Shown here: positions 15,626-23,764 of the stretch, in pieces
How the letters are laid out: the number at the start of each line of letters is the position of its first letter
Position numbering within the stretch: the stretch's first letter is position 1
DNA from: JAAELZ01 sp965237995
GTDB taxonomy: Bacteria; Pseudomonadota; Gammaproteobacteria; Arenicellales; Poriferihabitantaceae
DNA length: 64,000 nucleotides
Direction of reading: 5' to 3'
Assembly: GCA_965237995.1 (NCBI GenBank)
Contig: CBDEGO010000002.1
Coordinates: forward strand, 1-64,000
Notes under the pieces: generated by a model
Seen by the model: only the letters and a program-made list of their open reading frames with translations
The model's database searches: none
Told to the model about the DNA's origin: nothing
Program-made: the position numbers and the translations under genes

Positions 15626-16214
15626 GTCGCGCAGCGCATTGCTGAAACTGCTTTTCGAAACGCTTTGCTCTTGAATCGACCCGTTTAGCGGTGTTTATTA
15701 ACCAACTCTTATTTTTGTAAGTACCTCTGGCGTAACCACCTTGCCCCTCGTGATAGTTCAAGTAGTGTTTGTAACCATCTGATTTAGATATCTTATGTTG
15801 CAATGTGGTTACGTTCATATACCACTGAATGAAATCAATGGAGTCAGAGAAGTTATCTCGCCGACTAATAAATCGACCAGCTTGCTCTTTATATTGTGCC
15901 CAGGTTGAATCTAAAGCTTGGGGGTAACCGTAGGCGCTACTGACTCTGCCATAAGGCACTATTCCTAGAAAGTAGCGCTTCGGTGGTTTGGCGCGCGCTT
16001 TAAAAGCAGACTCTTGCGCCATAATGGCCATAGGCACGCTAACGTTACTCTTCCATTTCTTGGCTGCTCTAATCGACGCCTTGTACCACTTAGGTTTTTC
16101 AGAAAATAAATCACAAATATTTTCCGTATTCCTCGGTTGCGTAGAAACACAGCCCGTCAGCAGTACCAACGAAAGTGCCAGTGCGATTAGTTGCACTACT
16201 CTAATACTCTGCAT
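15594..16214 (-). CDS. Lytic transglycosylase-like lipoprotein
   Basis: From ATG 16214 the protein has 206 residues. AAGGAG lies just upstream, which decides this start over an earlier in-frame codon at 16265. It begins with a lipoprotein signal, hydrophobic and ending LVLLTGC, so Cys is lipid-modified and the protein faces the periplasm. The body contains VPMAIMAQESAFKARA, the SLT-type catalytic Glu motif, followed by SSAYGYPQALDSTWAQYKEQ and FIQWYMN, and LNYHEGQGGYARGTY, all in the goose-lysozyme-like order. It should cleave peptidoglycan glycan strands. It follows yajQ by 13 bases, but no functional link is known. The last part overlaps the frame of the convergent hypothetical gene. Confidence 0.85.
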   Translation of the reverse strand: MQSIRVVQLIALALSLVLLTGCVSTQPRNTENICDLFSEKPKWYKASIRAAKKWKSNVSVPMAIMAQESAFKARAKPPKRYFLGIVPYGRVSSAYGYPQALDSTWAQYKEQAGRFISRRDNFSDSIDFIQWYMNVTTLQHKISKSDGYKHYLNYHEGQGGYARGTYKNKSWLINTAKRVDSRAKRFEKQFQQCAARLKKSNRWSLF

Positions 16215-16227
16215 CAATGACTCCTTG

Positions 16228-16710
16228 CTAATCTCTAAAGTTCTTATACTGCAAAGGTACGCCATATTCTCCGTCTTTTAAAAAGCGCATTACGGCTTGC
16301 AGATCATCGCGCTTTTTACCAGTAACTCGCAGCTGTTGATCTTGTGCCTGCGTTTGTACTTTAAACTTTTCAGCCTTTATCGCTTTAGTTATTTTACGAT
16401 TAACGTCGGCATCTAAGCCTTCTTTAACATTAATAGTCTGACGAGTATTTTTGTAAGAACCTTCACTGTCATTTATGTCGAGCACGCCTATATCTATCCC
16501 ACGCTTTGTCAACTTGGTATTAAGAATATCTCGCATTTGCTTTAATTGAAAATCACCTTCTGCTTTAAGCGTGATGACACTGCCTGATAACTCAAAGGTA
16601 CAGTCTGCCCCTTTAAAATCAAACCGAGTGCTAACTTCTCGATTGGCTTGATCAACTGCATTGGACAATTCGTGGGTTTCTACTTCTGAAACAATATCAA
16701 ATGATGGCAT
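16228..16710 (-). CDS. yajQ: YajQ-family nucleotide/cyclic-di-GMP-binding protein
   Basis: The 160-residue protein begins MPSFDIVSEVETHELSNAVD and has RFDFKGADCTFELS and a repeat of the same alpha-beta pattern in the second half (TKAIKAEKFKVQTQAQDQQLRVTGKKRDDLQ), as in the two ferredoxin-like domains of YajQ. Length is normal. Some members bind cyclic di-GMP and act with transcription factors; others are known only as nucleotide binders. The ATG is followed by a typical start and no alternative is needed. It lies upstream of the transglycosylase gene with a 13-base gap, so the two may be co-transcribed. Confidence 0.93.
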   Translation of the reverse strand: MPSFDIVSEVETHELSNAVDQANREVSTRFDFKGADCTFELSGSVITLKAEGDFQLKQMRDILNTKLTKRGIDIGVLDINDSEGSYKNTRQTINVKEGLDADVNRKITKAIKAEKFKVQTQAQDQQLRVTGKKRDDLQAVMRFLKDGEYGVPLQYKNFRD

Positions 16711-16839
16711 ATACTGACTCTATTACTAAAACGTGGAGTTTCACTCATAAACCCTAGTGTATACAAGGTTAGTTAAGTAAAAGCTGAATGAATGAGGCGA
16801 TGCAAGAAGAAGCGTTGCATATAACTATCAGAGATTTAC

Positions 16840-17747
16840 CTATTCACCTTGCTCAGGTTTACGGGCTTCTCTGTGTATAACATACAAGCCGCACAAGATC
16901 ACTATTGTGGCGCCCATCATCATTCTATTTGACGGAATATTCCCCCAAATTAAATAGCCAAATAAACTAGCCCAAATGAGGGCTGTATATTCCAGCGGTG
17001 CCAAGATGCTCACTGCTGTGCGACTAAACGCGATCGTCATGCAAATATGGCCTGTCATCGCCAATAAGGCAAAACCAAATACTTTCAACATGAGTTCACC
17101 GCTCACCGGCACCCACACTAACGGCATTAACACTGTACAAACCACCGCTAAAGCCAGATTGAAAGAAAACACCAATGAAATCACTGTTTCAGTTTTACTC
17201 AGTATTCTGCCAGTCACGAAAAGCAAAGCATAAGCCAAACTGGCAACTAAACAATAAAAATAGCTCAGTGCGTCCCCTCCTCCTTGTGGGTCCATCGCAA
17301 TCACTACGCCGACAAACCCGATGACAACGGCACTCCAACGATGCACGCCGACTTTTTCTTTCAACAGCGGCCATGAAAGTGCGGTGATCATAAATATTGA
17401 ACTAAAAAAATGACGGTTGCATCTGCTAGCGGCAGCGTTTTAAGAGAAGTAAAAAAGCAAAATGGCGCTAAAAAACCCAGCACGCCGCGACCATATTGCG
17501 CGGCGACCCGAGTTGGCTTTAATTGTGATAGTTGTTGACTAAAAAAGTAGTACGCGAATAACAAGCTAACGATAATCCAGCTTCTCAGCCCGATTAGTTG
17601 CAGCGGTGTTAGTGCCGTGCTGACTAGCAATTTTGCAACGGCATCCATCAAAACCATTGTCACAATCCCCACACTCATATACACAATACCCGACAAGTTA
17701 TCTTGCGAGTGGATGGTTGTACTTATATTGGCTTTATGTGATTTCAT
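16840..17747 (-). pseudogene. EamA/DMT-family transporter broken by a one-base frameshift
   Basis: Two adjacent frames together make one ten-helix EamA transporter. The first (17747 to 17388) has GIVYMSVGIVTMVLMDAVAKLL to LPLADATVIF and then stops; the second (17391 to 16840) resumes ITALSWPLLKEKVGVHRWSAVVIGF and continues to the end. The joint is a run of seven T on the coding strand (17404-17410 as A on the plus strand). Eight T would restore ATVIFFSSIFMITALSW, the normal segment between helices 3 and 4. So a base is missing in a homopolymer, through mutation, sequencing error, or a site rescued by slippage. The gene overlaps the TRIC-type channel gene upstream by four bases. Substrate is unknown. 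Confidence 0.85.
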
Positions 17748-18382
17748 TTTGAATCCAATTTGTTAAGTGACAACTCGCTTTGGATAGCGATGGCGCGGCC
17801 AATCACGATAAACCCGAAAGCCAACAAAGCACTCAAGTTTTGCGACAAAAATTCACTCGATATAATAAACATAGCGCCGCCAAGTAGGGAAAACGTAGCG
17901 TACAGGCCTTCCTTCAAAACAATGGGCTGCTCCCCACACAGAATATCACGCAGCATTCCGCCAACCACTCCCGTAATGCACCCCAATATAACGGCGATCA
18001 TCGGGTTAACACCAAATTCAAGCGCTTTTATTACTCCAAGAATTGTAAACAAACCTAGGCCTATTGCGTCAAAATAACTTAACCACTTCAAGCGGTTACC
18101 ACCTCCTTTACGCATTTTACGTGCAAAAAACACACCTACAATCACAACGGGTATAACGGTGGCGATATAAGTTAAATCGGTAATCCAAAACACCGGAGCA
18201 GCCCCTAACAATAAGTCTCTAACTGTTCCACCACCTACTGCGGTTATCAGTGCCAATACAGCAGCACCAAAAGGGTCAAAGCGCGTGCGTATCGCTTGCA
18301 ACACGCCTGCTATAGCCATAGCGGCAGTCGCTAACATTGTTAAGATCATTAACAATGAACTAATGGCGATGGATTGTTCCAT
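17744..18382 (-). CDS. TRIC-type (UPF0126/YicG-like) membrane protein
   Basis: The inner-membrane protein of about 212 residues shows two repeats of the UPF0126 module. Each carries a Gly-rich turn: ITAVGGGTVRDLLLGAAPVFW in the first and CITGVVGGMLRDILCGEQPIVL in the second, with the G-G-x-x-R-D motif typical of prokaryotic TRIC channels, which conduct monovalent cations as trimers. Seven hydrophobic segments are seen. Twelve further codons reach a GTG at 18418, but ATG 18382 gives the usual short N-terminus. Its stop overlaps the EamA gene start by four bases, so the two are one unit, and the frameshift lies in the downstream gene. Confidence 0.85.
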   Translation of the reverse strand: MEQSIAISSLLMILTMLATAAMAIAGVLQAIRTRFDPFGAAVLALITAVGGGTVRDLLLGAAPVFWITDLTYIATVIPVVIVGVFFARKMRKGGGNRLKWLSYFDAIGLGLFTILGVIKALEFGVNPMIAVILGCITGVVGGMLRDILCGEQPIVLKEGLYATFSLLGGAMFIISSEFLSQNLSALLAFGFIVIGRAIAIQSELSLNKLDSK

Positions 18383-18494
18383 TTTAGTTTTACTATAGTA
18401 GGCCGCTGACTGTATCACGAGATAAAGTTTTAGCGTTTAAATAAAAATCAACGCCTGATGAACTGAAACCGATTGGTTATTATTGTTCAGACTA

Positions 18495-18512
18495 AGAGCC
18501 TGAAGTGGCTCT
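18495..18512. other. Stem-loop in the gap before the D-amino-acid aminotransferase gene
   Basis: AGAGCC and GGCTCT enclose a TGAAGT loop (perfect 6-bp stem) in the 234-base gap between divergent genes. There is no T tract, so it is not an intrinsic terminator; it could be an operator or a leader hairpin. Confidence 0.3.
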
Positions 18513-18616
18513 CATGATCAGGGCTGAAGAGATGGGGCTCACCTACTAGCTAATCTTAACGCTGCTTACTTCAATTTTTTGATATGCTTCGCGCACTTTA
18601 ATTTGACCTATACATT

Positions 18617-19462
18617 ATGTCTATCGTCTACGTGAATGGAGAGTTTGTCGAAGAGGAAAATGCAAAAATATCGGTATTTGACCGAGGCTTTTTATTTGCC
18701 GATGGTGTTTACGAAGCTATATCGGTATTACACGGAACACTGATTGATGCAGAGCCACATTATCAAAGACTTGATCGCTCTTTGAGAGAGCTTGAAATGG
18801 CTTGGCCTCTGGATAAAGGCGCACTTCATAACATGATTATAGAGTTAATTGAACGAAATCAATTTGACGAAGGTTTAGTCTATTTTCAAGTCACACGCGG
18901 CGCAGCAAAGCGACAATTTCACTATCCATTACCCCCCTCTCCTAGCTCTCTTGTCGCATTTATTATGCCATTAAAATTGGTCGACCGACCGGAAGAGTAT
19001 GAAGGGGTCAAAGTCGTGTCCACCGAAGAAATGAGATGGAAGCGCAGGGATATAAAATCAATTGGCTTATTAGCGCAGTGCATGGGCAAACAAGTTGCAG
19101 CAAAACAAGGTTGCTATGAAGCGCTAATGATCGAAGATGGCTATATTACAGAAGGCACTTCAAGCAGTGCATATATAATCAAAAATGGCACATTGATCAC
19201 CCGCCCGCTGAGTCAAAAAGTGTTGCCAGGTGTCACTAGACGGGCAATTTTAGAATTAGCCAAGCAACAAGATATTTCAATTGAGGAACGTCTTTTTACC
19301 CTTGAAGAAGCTTACGATGCAGATGAAGCTTGCCTATCTGCAGCGTCGAATTTCGTCATGCCAATCGTTGAAATTGACGGCATTAAGATTGGGTCAGGCA
19401 AGCCAGGGCCTATTGTAAAACGCTTACGAGAAATTTATATCGCTCTAGCGCTACAGAGCTAA
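18617..19462 (+). CDS. dat: D-amino-acid aminotransferase (class IV)
   Basis: The 281-residue PLP enzyme of fold type IV begins with YVNGEFVEEENAKISVFDRGFLFADGVYE, the class IV N-terminus in which F-A-D-G-V-Y-E is typical of D-amino-acid transaminases. The PLP lysine is in RWKRRDIKSIGLLAQ (about 139-153), and the phosphate-binding segment is ITEGTSSSAYII. The reaction makes D-glutamate or D-alanine from the keto acid and a second D-amino acid, which feeds peptidoglycan synthesis. 4-amino-4-deoxychorismate lyase and branched-chain aminotransferase share the fold; the FADGVYE and TSSSA motifs favour Dat. It is convergent with fabH, with 53 bases and no clear terminator between. Confidence 0.87.
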   Translation: MSIVYVNGEFVEEENAKISVFDRGFLFADGVYEAISVLHGTLIDAEPHYQRLDRSLRELEMAWPLDKGALHNMIIELIERNQFDEGLVYFQVTRGAAKRQFHYPLPPSPSSLVAFIMPLKLVDRPEEYEGVKVVSTEEMRWKRRDIKSIGLLAQCMGKQVAAKQGCYEALMIEDGYITEGTSSSAYIIKNGTLITRPLSQKVLPGVTRRAILELAKQQDISIEERLFTLEEAYDADEACLSAASNFVMPIVEIDGIKIGSGKPGPIVKRLREIYIALALQS

Positions 19463-19515
19463 CCAAATAAGGTAGATTATTTACTGACGTTTGGACCCTA
19501 TTTTAGCCGCCTGCA

Positions 19516-20484
19516 CTACATCGTAATTAAAGCGGAACCCCAAGTAAAACCACCGCCAAAGGCCTCAATAATTATTTTGTGGCCTTTTCTAATTCGCCCG
19601 TCGCGCACCGCCACATCAAGAGCGAGCGGCACTGAAGCGGCTGAAGTGTTGCCATGCTGATCAACCGTCACAATTACTTTATCCATCGGCACCCCCGCTT
19701 TTTGGGCCACTGCCTCAATGATTCGAATATTCGCTTGATGCGGCACCATCCAATCTAGATCACTTACAGATAGCTTATTTTCATCAAGCGTCTTTTTCGC
19801 CAGATTACCCATTTCTGTGACTGCCCAGCGAAATACTTTTTGTCCATCCATCTGAACAAAGGCGCTTGCATTGATAACATCTTGATATTGCTTAGAGACA
19901 CCACTTGGCACACATAATAAATCTTGAAAACGGCCATCTGCATGGATATGAGTGGAATGAACACCTGGTTGGTCACTGGCCTCTAATATCACGGCGCCCG
20001 CTCCATCTCCGAACAGCACACAAGTTCGACGGTCTTTCCAATCTAGTATTCTAGAAAAAGTTTCTGCGCCGATAACCAATACTTTTGATGCACCACCACC
20101 GCGAATAAACTGATCCGCAACCGACAGCCCATAGGCAAACCCAGCACACACTGCCTGCACATCAAAAGCTGGACAGCCGCGAATGCCTAGTTTTTCTTGC
20201 ACAATGGTCGCGGTACTTGGGAACACCACATCAGGCGTGGAGGTGGCAACAATAATTAAATTGATGTCTTGTACGTCGATACCGCTCGCTTCAATGGCTT
20301 TGATCGATGCTTGATACGCTAAATCAGAAGTCAACTCGTTGGGTGCAGCGATATGGCGTGCTTTGATGCCTGTTCGCTCGGTAATCCACTCATCTGTGGT
20401 ATCGACAGTTTTGGCAAGCCCTACATTGCTGAGCCTATTTTTCGGTAAATAACTACCTGTTCCAATTATTCGTGAATACGGCAT
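19516..20484 (-). CDS. fabH: 3-oxoacyl-ACP synthase III
   Basis: The 322-residue thiolase-fold enzyme carries the complete KAS III triad: C113 in VQAVCAGFAYG, His in WMVPHQANIRI and Asn in QHGNTSAASVPLA. TDEWITERTGIKARH is the CoA-binding pantetheine region. It condenses acetyl-CoA with malonyl-ACP to start fatty-acid synthesis. It lies nine bases after plsX in the rpmF-plsX-fabH operon. In most gammaproteobacteria fabD, fabG and acpP follow; here the operon ends at fabH and a convergent aminotransferase gene begins, so the rest of the fab genes are elsewhere. A malonyltransferase-like gene occurs at 45874-46854. Confidence 0.96.
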   Translation of the reverse strand: MPYSRIIGTGSYLPKNRLSNVGLAKTVDTTDEWITERTGIKARHIAAPNELTSDLAYQASIKAIEASGIDVQDINLIIVATSTPDVVFPSTATIVQEKLGIRGCPAFDVQAVCAGFAYGLSVADQFIRGGGASKVLVIGAETFSRILDWKDRRTCVLFGDGAGAVILEASDQPGVHSTHIHADGRFQDLLCVPSGVSKQYQDVINASAFVQMDGQKVFRWAVTEMGNLAKKTLDENKLSVSDLDWMVPHQANIRIIEAVAQKAGVPMDKVIVTVDQHGNTSAASVPLALDVAVRDGRIRKGHKIIIEAFGGGFTWGSALITM

Positions 20485-20493
20485 AGACGAATA

Positions 20494-21492
20494 TTATAGC
20501 CTTGTTTTAATGTTTTCAATGATGCCTGCACGCGCTTCTTTAACCGCTACTTTAATTGCGTGCTCAAAGCCGTATGCGTCCGTTCCACCATGCGATTTTA
20601 CGACAATACCGTTTAAGCCGACAAAAGAGGCACCGTTATAACGACGATGGTCAATTCGATCTTTTAACGCATTTAACACGGGCTTTGCCATTAACCCAGA
20701 GAGTTTACGACTAGGTGTAAGAGAAAATTCTTCCCGTAGAATAGAACTTACCATTTGCGCTAAACCTTCACTAGTTTTAAGGGCCACATTGCCCACAAAA
20801 CCGTCACATACGATTACATCGACGTCACCCAAAAAGATATCGTCGCCCTCTACAAAACCAACGTAATTGAGATCGCTTTGCTTGAATAACTCAGAAGCTT
20901 CCTTGATTAGGTCATTGCCTTTTACGTCTTCACTACCGATATTCAACAAGGCAACACTGGGTCTAGTCACGCTGGAATCTAGAGACTTTACAACCGCTGC
21001 CCCCATCAAGCCAAACTGTAATAGCACCGCAGCAGAGCTATCCACATTAGCGCCTAAATCAAGTATATGGCTAACCCCATTGAGCCTTGGCATTACAGAG
21101 CAAATAGCAGGTCGATCAATCCCTTCTATGGTTTTCAGCACAAAGCGCCCCGTTGCCATCAATGCGCCCGTATTCCCGGCGCTAACGCAAGCTTCAACTT
21201 GCTCAGATTTAACCATGTCGATCGATACCCGCATGGAAGAGTCCTTTTTTTTGCGCAGCGCCATCGCCGGCGCTTCATCCATAGCCACTACCTGTGTGGC
21301 ATTACGCAGTGTTAAACGGGAACGTACAGATGAAGGTGGGTTTAAGTCCGCAATAGCCTCCGCCATATTAGACTCGTCACCCACTAATACACATTGCAAC
21401 TCAACATCAGATTGCAATGCACTCACTACTGCGGGTACGGTAACCGCTAACCCCGCGTCTCCGCCCATGGCGTCGACTGCGATAATCGTCAC
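20494..21492 (-). CDS. plsX: Phosphate acyltransferase PlsX
   Basis: The 332-residue protein starts MTIIAVDAMGGDAGLAVTVPAVVSAL, the conserved PlsX N-terminus, with SVRSRLTLRNATQVVAMDEAPAMALRKKKDSSMR in the middle and CVSAGNTGALMATGRFVLKT, and ends near GIVVKSHGGTDAYGFEHAI. It forms acyl-phosphate from acyl-ACP for the first acylation in phospholipid synthesis, on the inner face of the membrane. It lies between rpmF and fabH, as in most gammaproteobacteria, 34 bases after the L32 gene. Length is normal and no lesion was seen. Confidence 0.96.
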   Translation of the reverse strand: MTIIAVDAMGGDAGLAVTVPAVVSALQSDVELQCVLVGDESNMAEAIADLNPPSSVRSRLTLRNATQVVAMDEAPAMALRKKKDSSMRVSIDMVKSEQVEACVSAGNTGALMATGRFVLKTIEGIDRPAICSVMPRLNGVSHILDLGANVDSSAAVLLQFGLMGAAVVKSLDSSVTRPSVALLNIGSEDVKGNDLIKEASELFKQSDLNYVGFVEGDDIFLGDVDVIVCDGFVGNVALKTSEGLAQMVSSILREEFSLTPSRKLSGLMAKPVLNALKDRIDHRRYNGASFVGLNGIVVKSHGGTDAYGFEHAIKVAVKEARAGIIENIKTRL

Positions 21493-21526
21493 CGAACGGC
21501 CCTATGTGTTAGCCTAGGAAGGAAAG

Positions 21527-21709
21527 CTAGTCCTTATTTGCCATTACAACGACTTGCTTGCCTTTGTAATAGCCTGTTTTAGTGATGTGGTGACGTCTGT
21601 GTAACTCACCTGTTGTTGGGTCTTCCGACAAAGTAACGTCTGGTAGTGAGTCGTGCGAACGGCGCATATCTCGACGTGAACGACTCTTTTTATCTTGCTG
21701 TACTGCCAT
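21527..21709 (-). CDS. rpmF: 50S ribosomal protein L32
   Basis: The 60-residue basic protein begins MAVQQDKKSRSRRDMRRSHD and includes the HRRHHITKTGYYKGKQVV segment of bacterial L32. The form lacks the four-Cys zinc site of C+ L32 proteins, as is common in proteobacteria. It is first gene of the rpmF-plsX-fabH unit and is preceded by a strong sigma-70 promoter. The DUF177 gene (yceD) that usually lies just upstream of rpmF is missing here. Confidence 0.97.
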   Translation of the reverse strand: MAVQQDKKSRSRRDMRRSHDSLPDVTLSEDPTTGELHRRHHITKTGYYKGKQVVVMANKD

Positions 21710-21784
21710 TGTATTATTCTCTAAAAATACTCAAAATGTATGACACGGGTTAAACCTGCTGTTCAAGGCCCGTAAAACCGCGCG

Positions 21785-21813
21785 ATTATATCGAGTCGCG
21801 AAGCTGCAATCAA
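21785..21813 (-). promoter_or_regulatory. Sigma-70 promoter of rpmF-plsX-fabH
   Basis: On the minus strand, TTGATT (complement of 21808-21813) is followed by a 17-base spacer and TATAAT (complement of 21785-21790). The -10 box is perfect, the -35 matches four of six bases, and the spacing is ideal. Transcription would begin near 21778, about 70 bases before the rpmF start. Confidence 0.75.
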
Positions 21814-21882
21814 AGCCTATTATACGATATCTTTACCAATTCGTTAGTACAAAGCCACTATGAAACGCATCTAGCCGCCAAC

Positions 21883-23493
21883 CTACAGATAAATAGGCTC
21901 AAGCGGCGTAGCGCCCTTGATTAAATCAGCAGATTTTTCCGCCGTCATAATGGTAGGACAATTTAGGTTTCCATTAGTAATAGTTGGGAAAACACTGGCA
22001 TCCACAATGCGCAAACCCTGCACATCATGCACTTTCATTTCCCCATCTATTACTGCCTCGTTGTCGTAACCCATTTTGCAGGTGCAACTTGGGTGGTAAG
22101 CGCTCTCTCCATGATTGCGTACAAACTCAAGGATGTCCTCATCGCTTTGTATATCATCAGTCGGCGATAATGCTTCCCCTCGTAGCTCGTCGAATGCACT
22201 TTGTTTGAATATTTCACGGGTTTTATGGATCGCCTCCACCCATTCTCGTCGTTCTTGCTCGGTGGATAAATAGTTAAACTGCAACCGTGGAGCATCACGG
22301 TAATCAGCCGTTTTTAGGCTTACAGAGCCACGCACATCGCTGTTCATCGGCCCCACATGTACCTGAAACCCATGCTGTTGTTGCGGTGTGCCATCGTACC
22401 GGATTGCGATCGGTAGAAAATGATATTGTAAATTTGGATAATCGCACTGGTCGTTTGATTTAATAAATCCGCCTCCTTCAAACTGATTAGAAGCGCCAAC
22501 CCCTGTTTGAGTCAAATACCATTGCAAGCCAATTTTCGCTTGATTCCACCATTTCATAGAGGGGTATAGCGATACGGGCTTCTTACAGGCTTGCTGCATA
22601 TATATTTCTAAATGATCTTGCAAGTTTTGCCCAACGCCCGATAAATCTCGGCGTACTTTTACGCCGACTTGCTCAAGATCATGACTGCGCCCAATGCCTG
22701 AAAGCTGCAACAGCTTAGGCGATGCAAACGCACCTAAGCAACTAATTGTTTCTTTTGCAAGTTTGGTTTCTCCGTTAGCGAGCTTAACCCCTGTTACGGC
22801 ATTGCTTTCCCAATGCAGTTCGGCTACTTCCATTCCTGTGATTAAGGTTAAATTTGGCCGCATTAGCGCTTCAGATAAATGTCCTCGGGCAACGCTCATT
22901 CGCTTACCTTTGTAAACCGTCATATCAAAGCGCCCGACTCCCTCTTGATTCGCCCCGTTTAAATCTTGAGAGTAAACATGCCCTGCCTGTTGAGCTGCCT
23001 GAAACCACGCTTCAAACAAAGGGTTTTCACAAGCACCGACTGAAATGCGCATTGGCCCATCGGCCCCGCGATAGTCACTACGCCCGCCAAGCCAAGTTTC
23101 CATCTTACGAAAATAGGGTAAGTTATGAGCATAAGACCAGTTTTCTAAGCCTTTGTTAGCGGCCCATTTCGCGTAATCTCCAGGGTTACCACGTACATAT
23201 ATCATACCGTTGATAGCTGATGACCCACCCACCGCTTTGCCTCTAGGGTGCGCAATTTGGCGATTATTCATATATGGTTCGGGCTCTGAACGGTAGCCCC
23301 AGTTGTATGTTTTACCGTTTAGTGGCCAAGCTAAGGCAGCTGGCATATGTACTCTAAAATCCCACCACGGCGCCCATTTACCAGCCTCGATTAATAACAC
23401 AGAGGTGCCTGGGTCTTCGCTCAGACGATTTGCTAACACGCAGCCAGCGGAACCCGCCCCCAAAATAATATAGTCGTAGTTAGTTGGCATCAT
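21883..23493 (-). CDS. betA: Choline dehydrogenase-like GMC oxidoreductase
   Basis: The 536-residue flavoprotein has the GMC fold: FAD-binding YIILGAGSAGCVLANRLSEDP, an acidic LLIEAGK, then HPRGKAVGGSSAINGMIYVRG and the signature GAFASPKLLQLSGIG. Many segments match BetA specifically, including WNQAKIGLQWYLTQTGVGASN, CKKPVSLYPSMKWW and HPSCTCKMG with the active-site His. It would oxidise choline to betaine aldehyde at the membrane face for osmoprotection or as carbon source. The usual partners betB and betI are not adjacent, so other alcohols remain possible substrates. It sits upstream of rpmF but has its own 173-base gap, so it is not part of that unit. Confidence 0.87.
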   Translation of the reverse strand: MMPTNYDYIILGAGSAGCVLANRLSEDPGTSVLLIEAGKWAPWWDFRVHMPAALAWPLNGKTYNWGYRSEPEPYMNNRQIAHPRGKAVGGSSAINGMIYVRGNPGDYAKWAANKGLENWSYAHNLPYFRKMETWLGGRSDYRGADGPMRISVGACENPLFEAWFQAAQQAGHVYSQDLNGANQEGVGRFDMTVYKGKRMSVARGHLSEALMRPNLTLITGMEVAELHWESNAVTGVKLANGETKLAKETISCLGAFASPKLLQLSGIGRSHDLEQVGVKVRRDLSGVGQNLQDHLEIYMQQACKKPVSLYPSMKWWNQAKIGLQWYLTQTGVGASNQFEGGGFIKSNDQCDYPNLQYHFLPIAIRYDGTPQQQHGFQVHVGPMNSDVRGSVSLKTADYRDAPRLQFNYLSTEQERREWVEAIHKTREIFKQSAFDELRGEALSPTDDIQSDEDILEFVRNHGESAYHPSCTCKMGYDNEAVIDGEMKVHDVQGLRIVDASVFPTITNGNLNCPTIMTAEKSADLIKGATPLEPIYL

Positions 23494-23764
23494 TCTATCT
23501 AAAGTTAGTTATTAGCGCCGTTAGGCGCACCGACCCACCGCGATCAATATTACCACTTCACGTTAGCTTTGATGCCCTATATCAGTGCGTCTAAAAGCCC
23601 CAAGCGCCAGCATCCACTTCTTACATACTCAGATAGATGACATTAACTTTTCTTAATCAAATGTTCATTGGTTTGAAAAGTCGGCAGCCGTATATTCAAG
23701 CTATAAATTCAGCGTGGCATGTTTCGCATTGCCATCGACTATATTTTTTATAACCGAGGTAACT

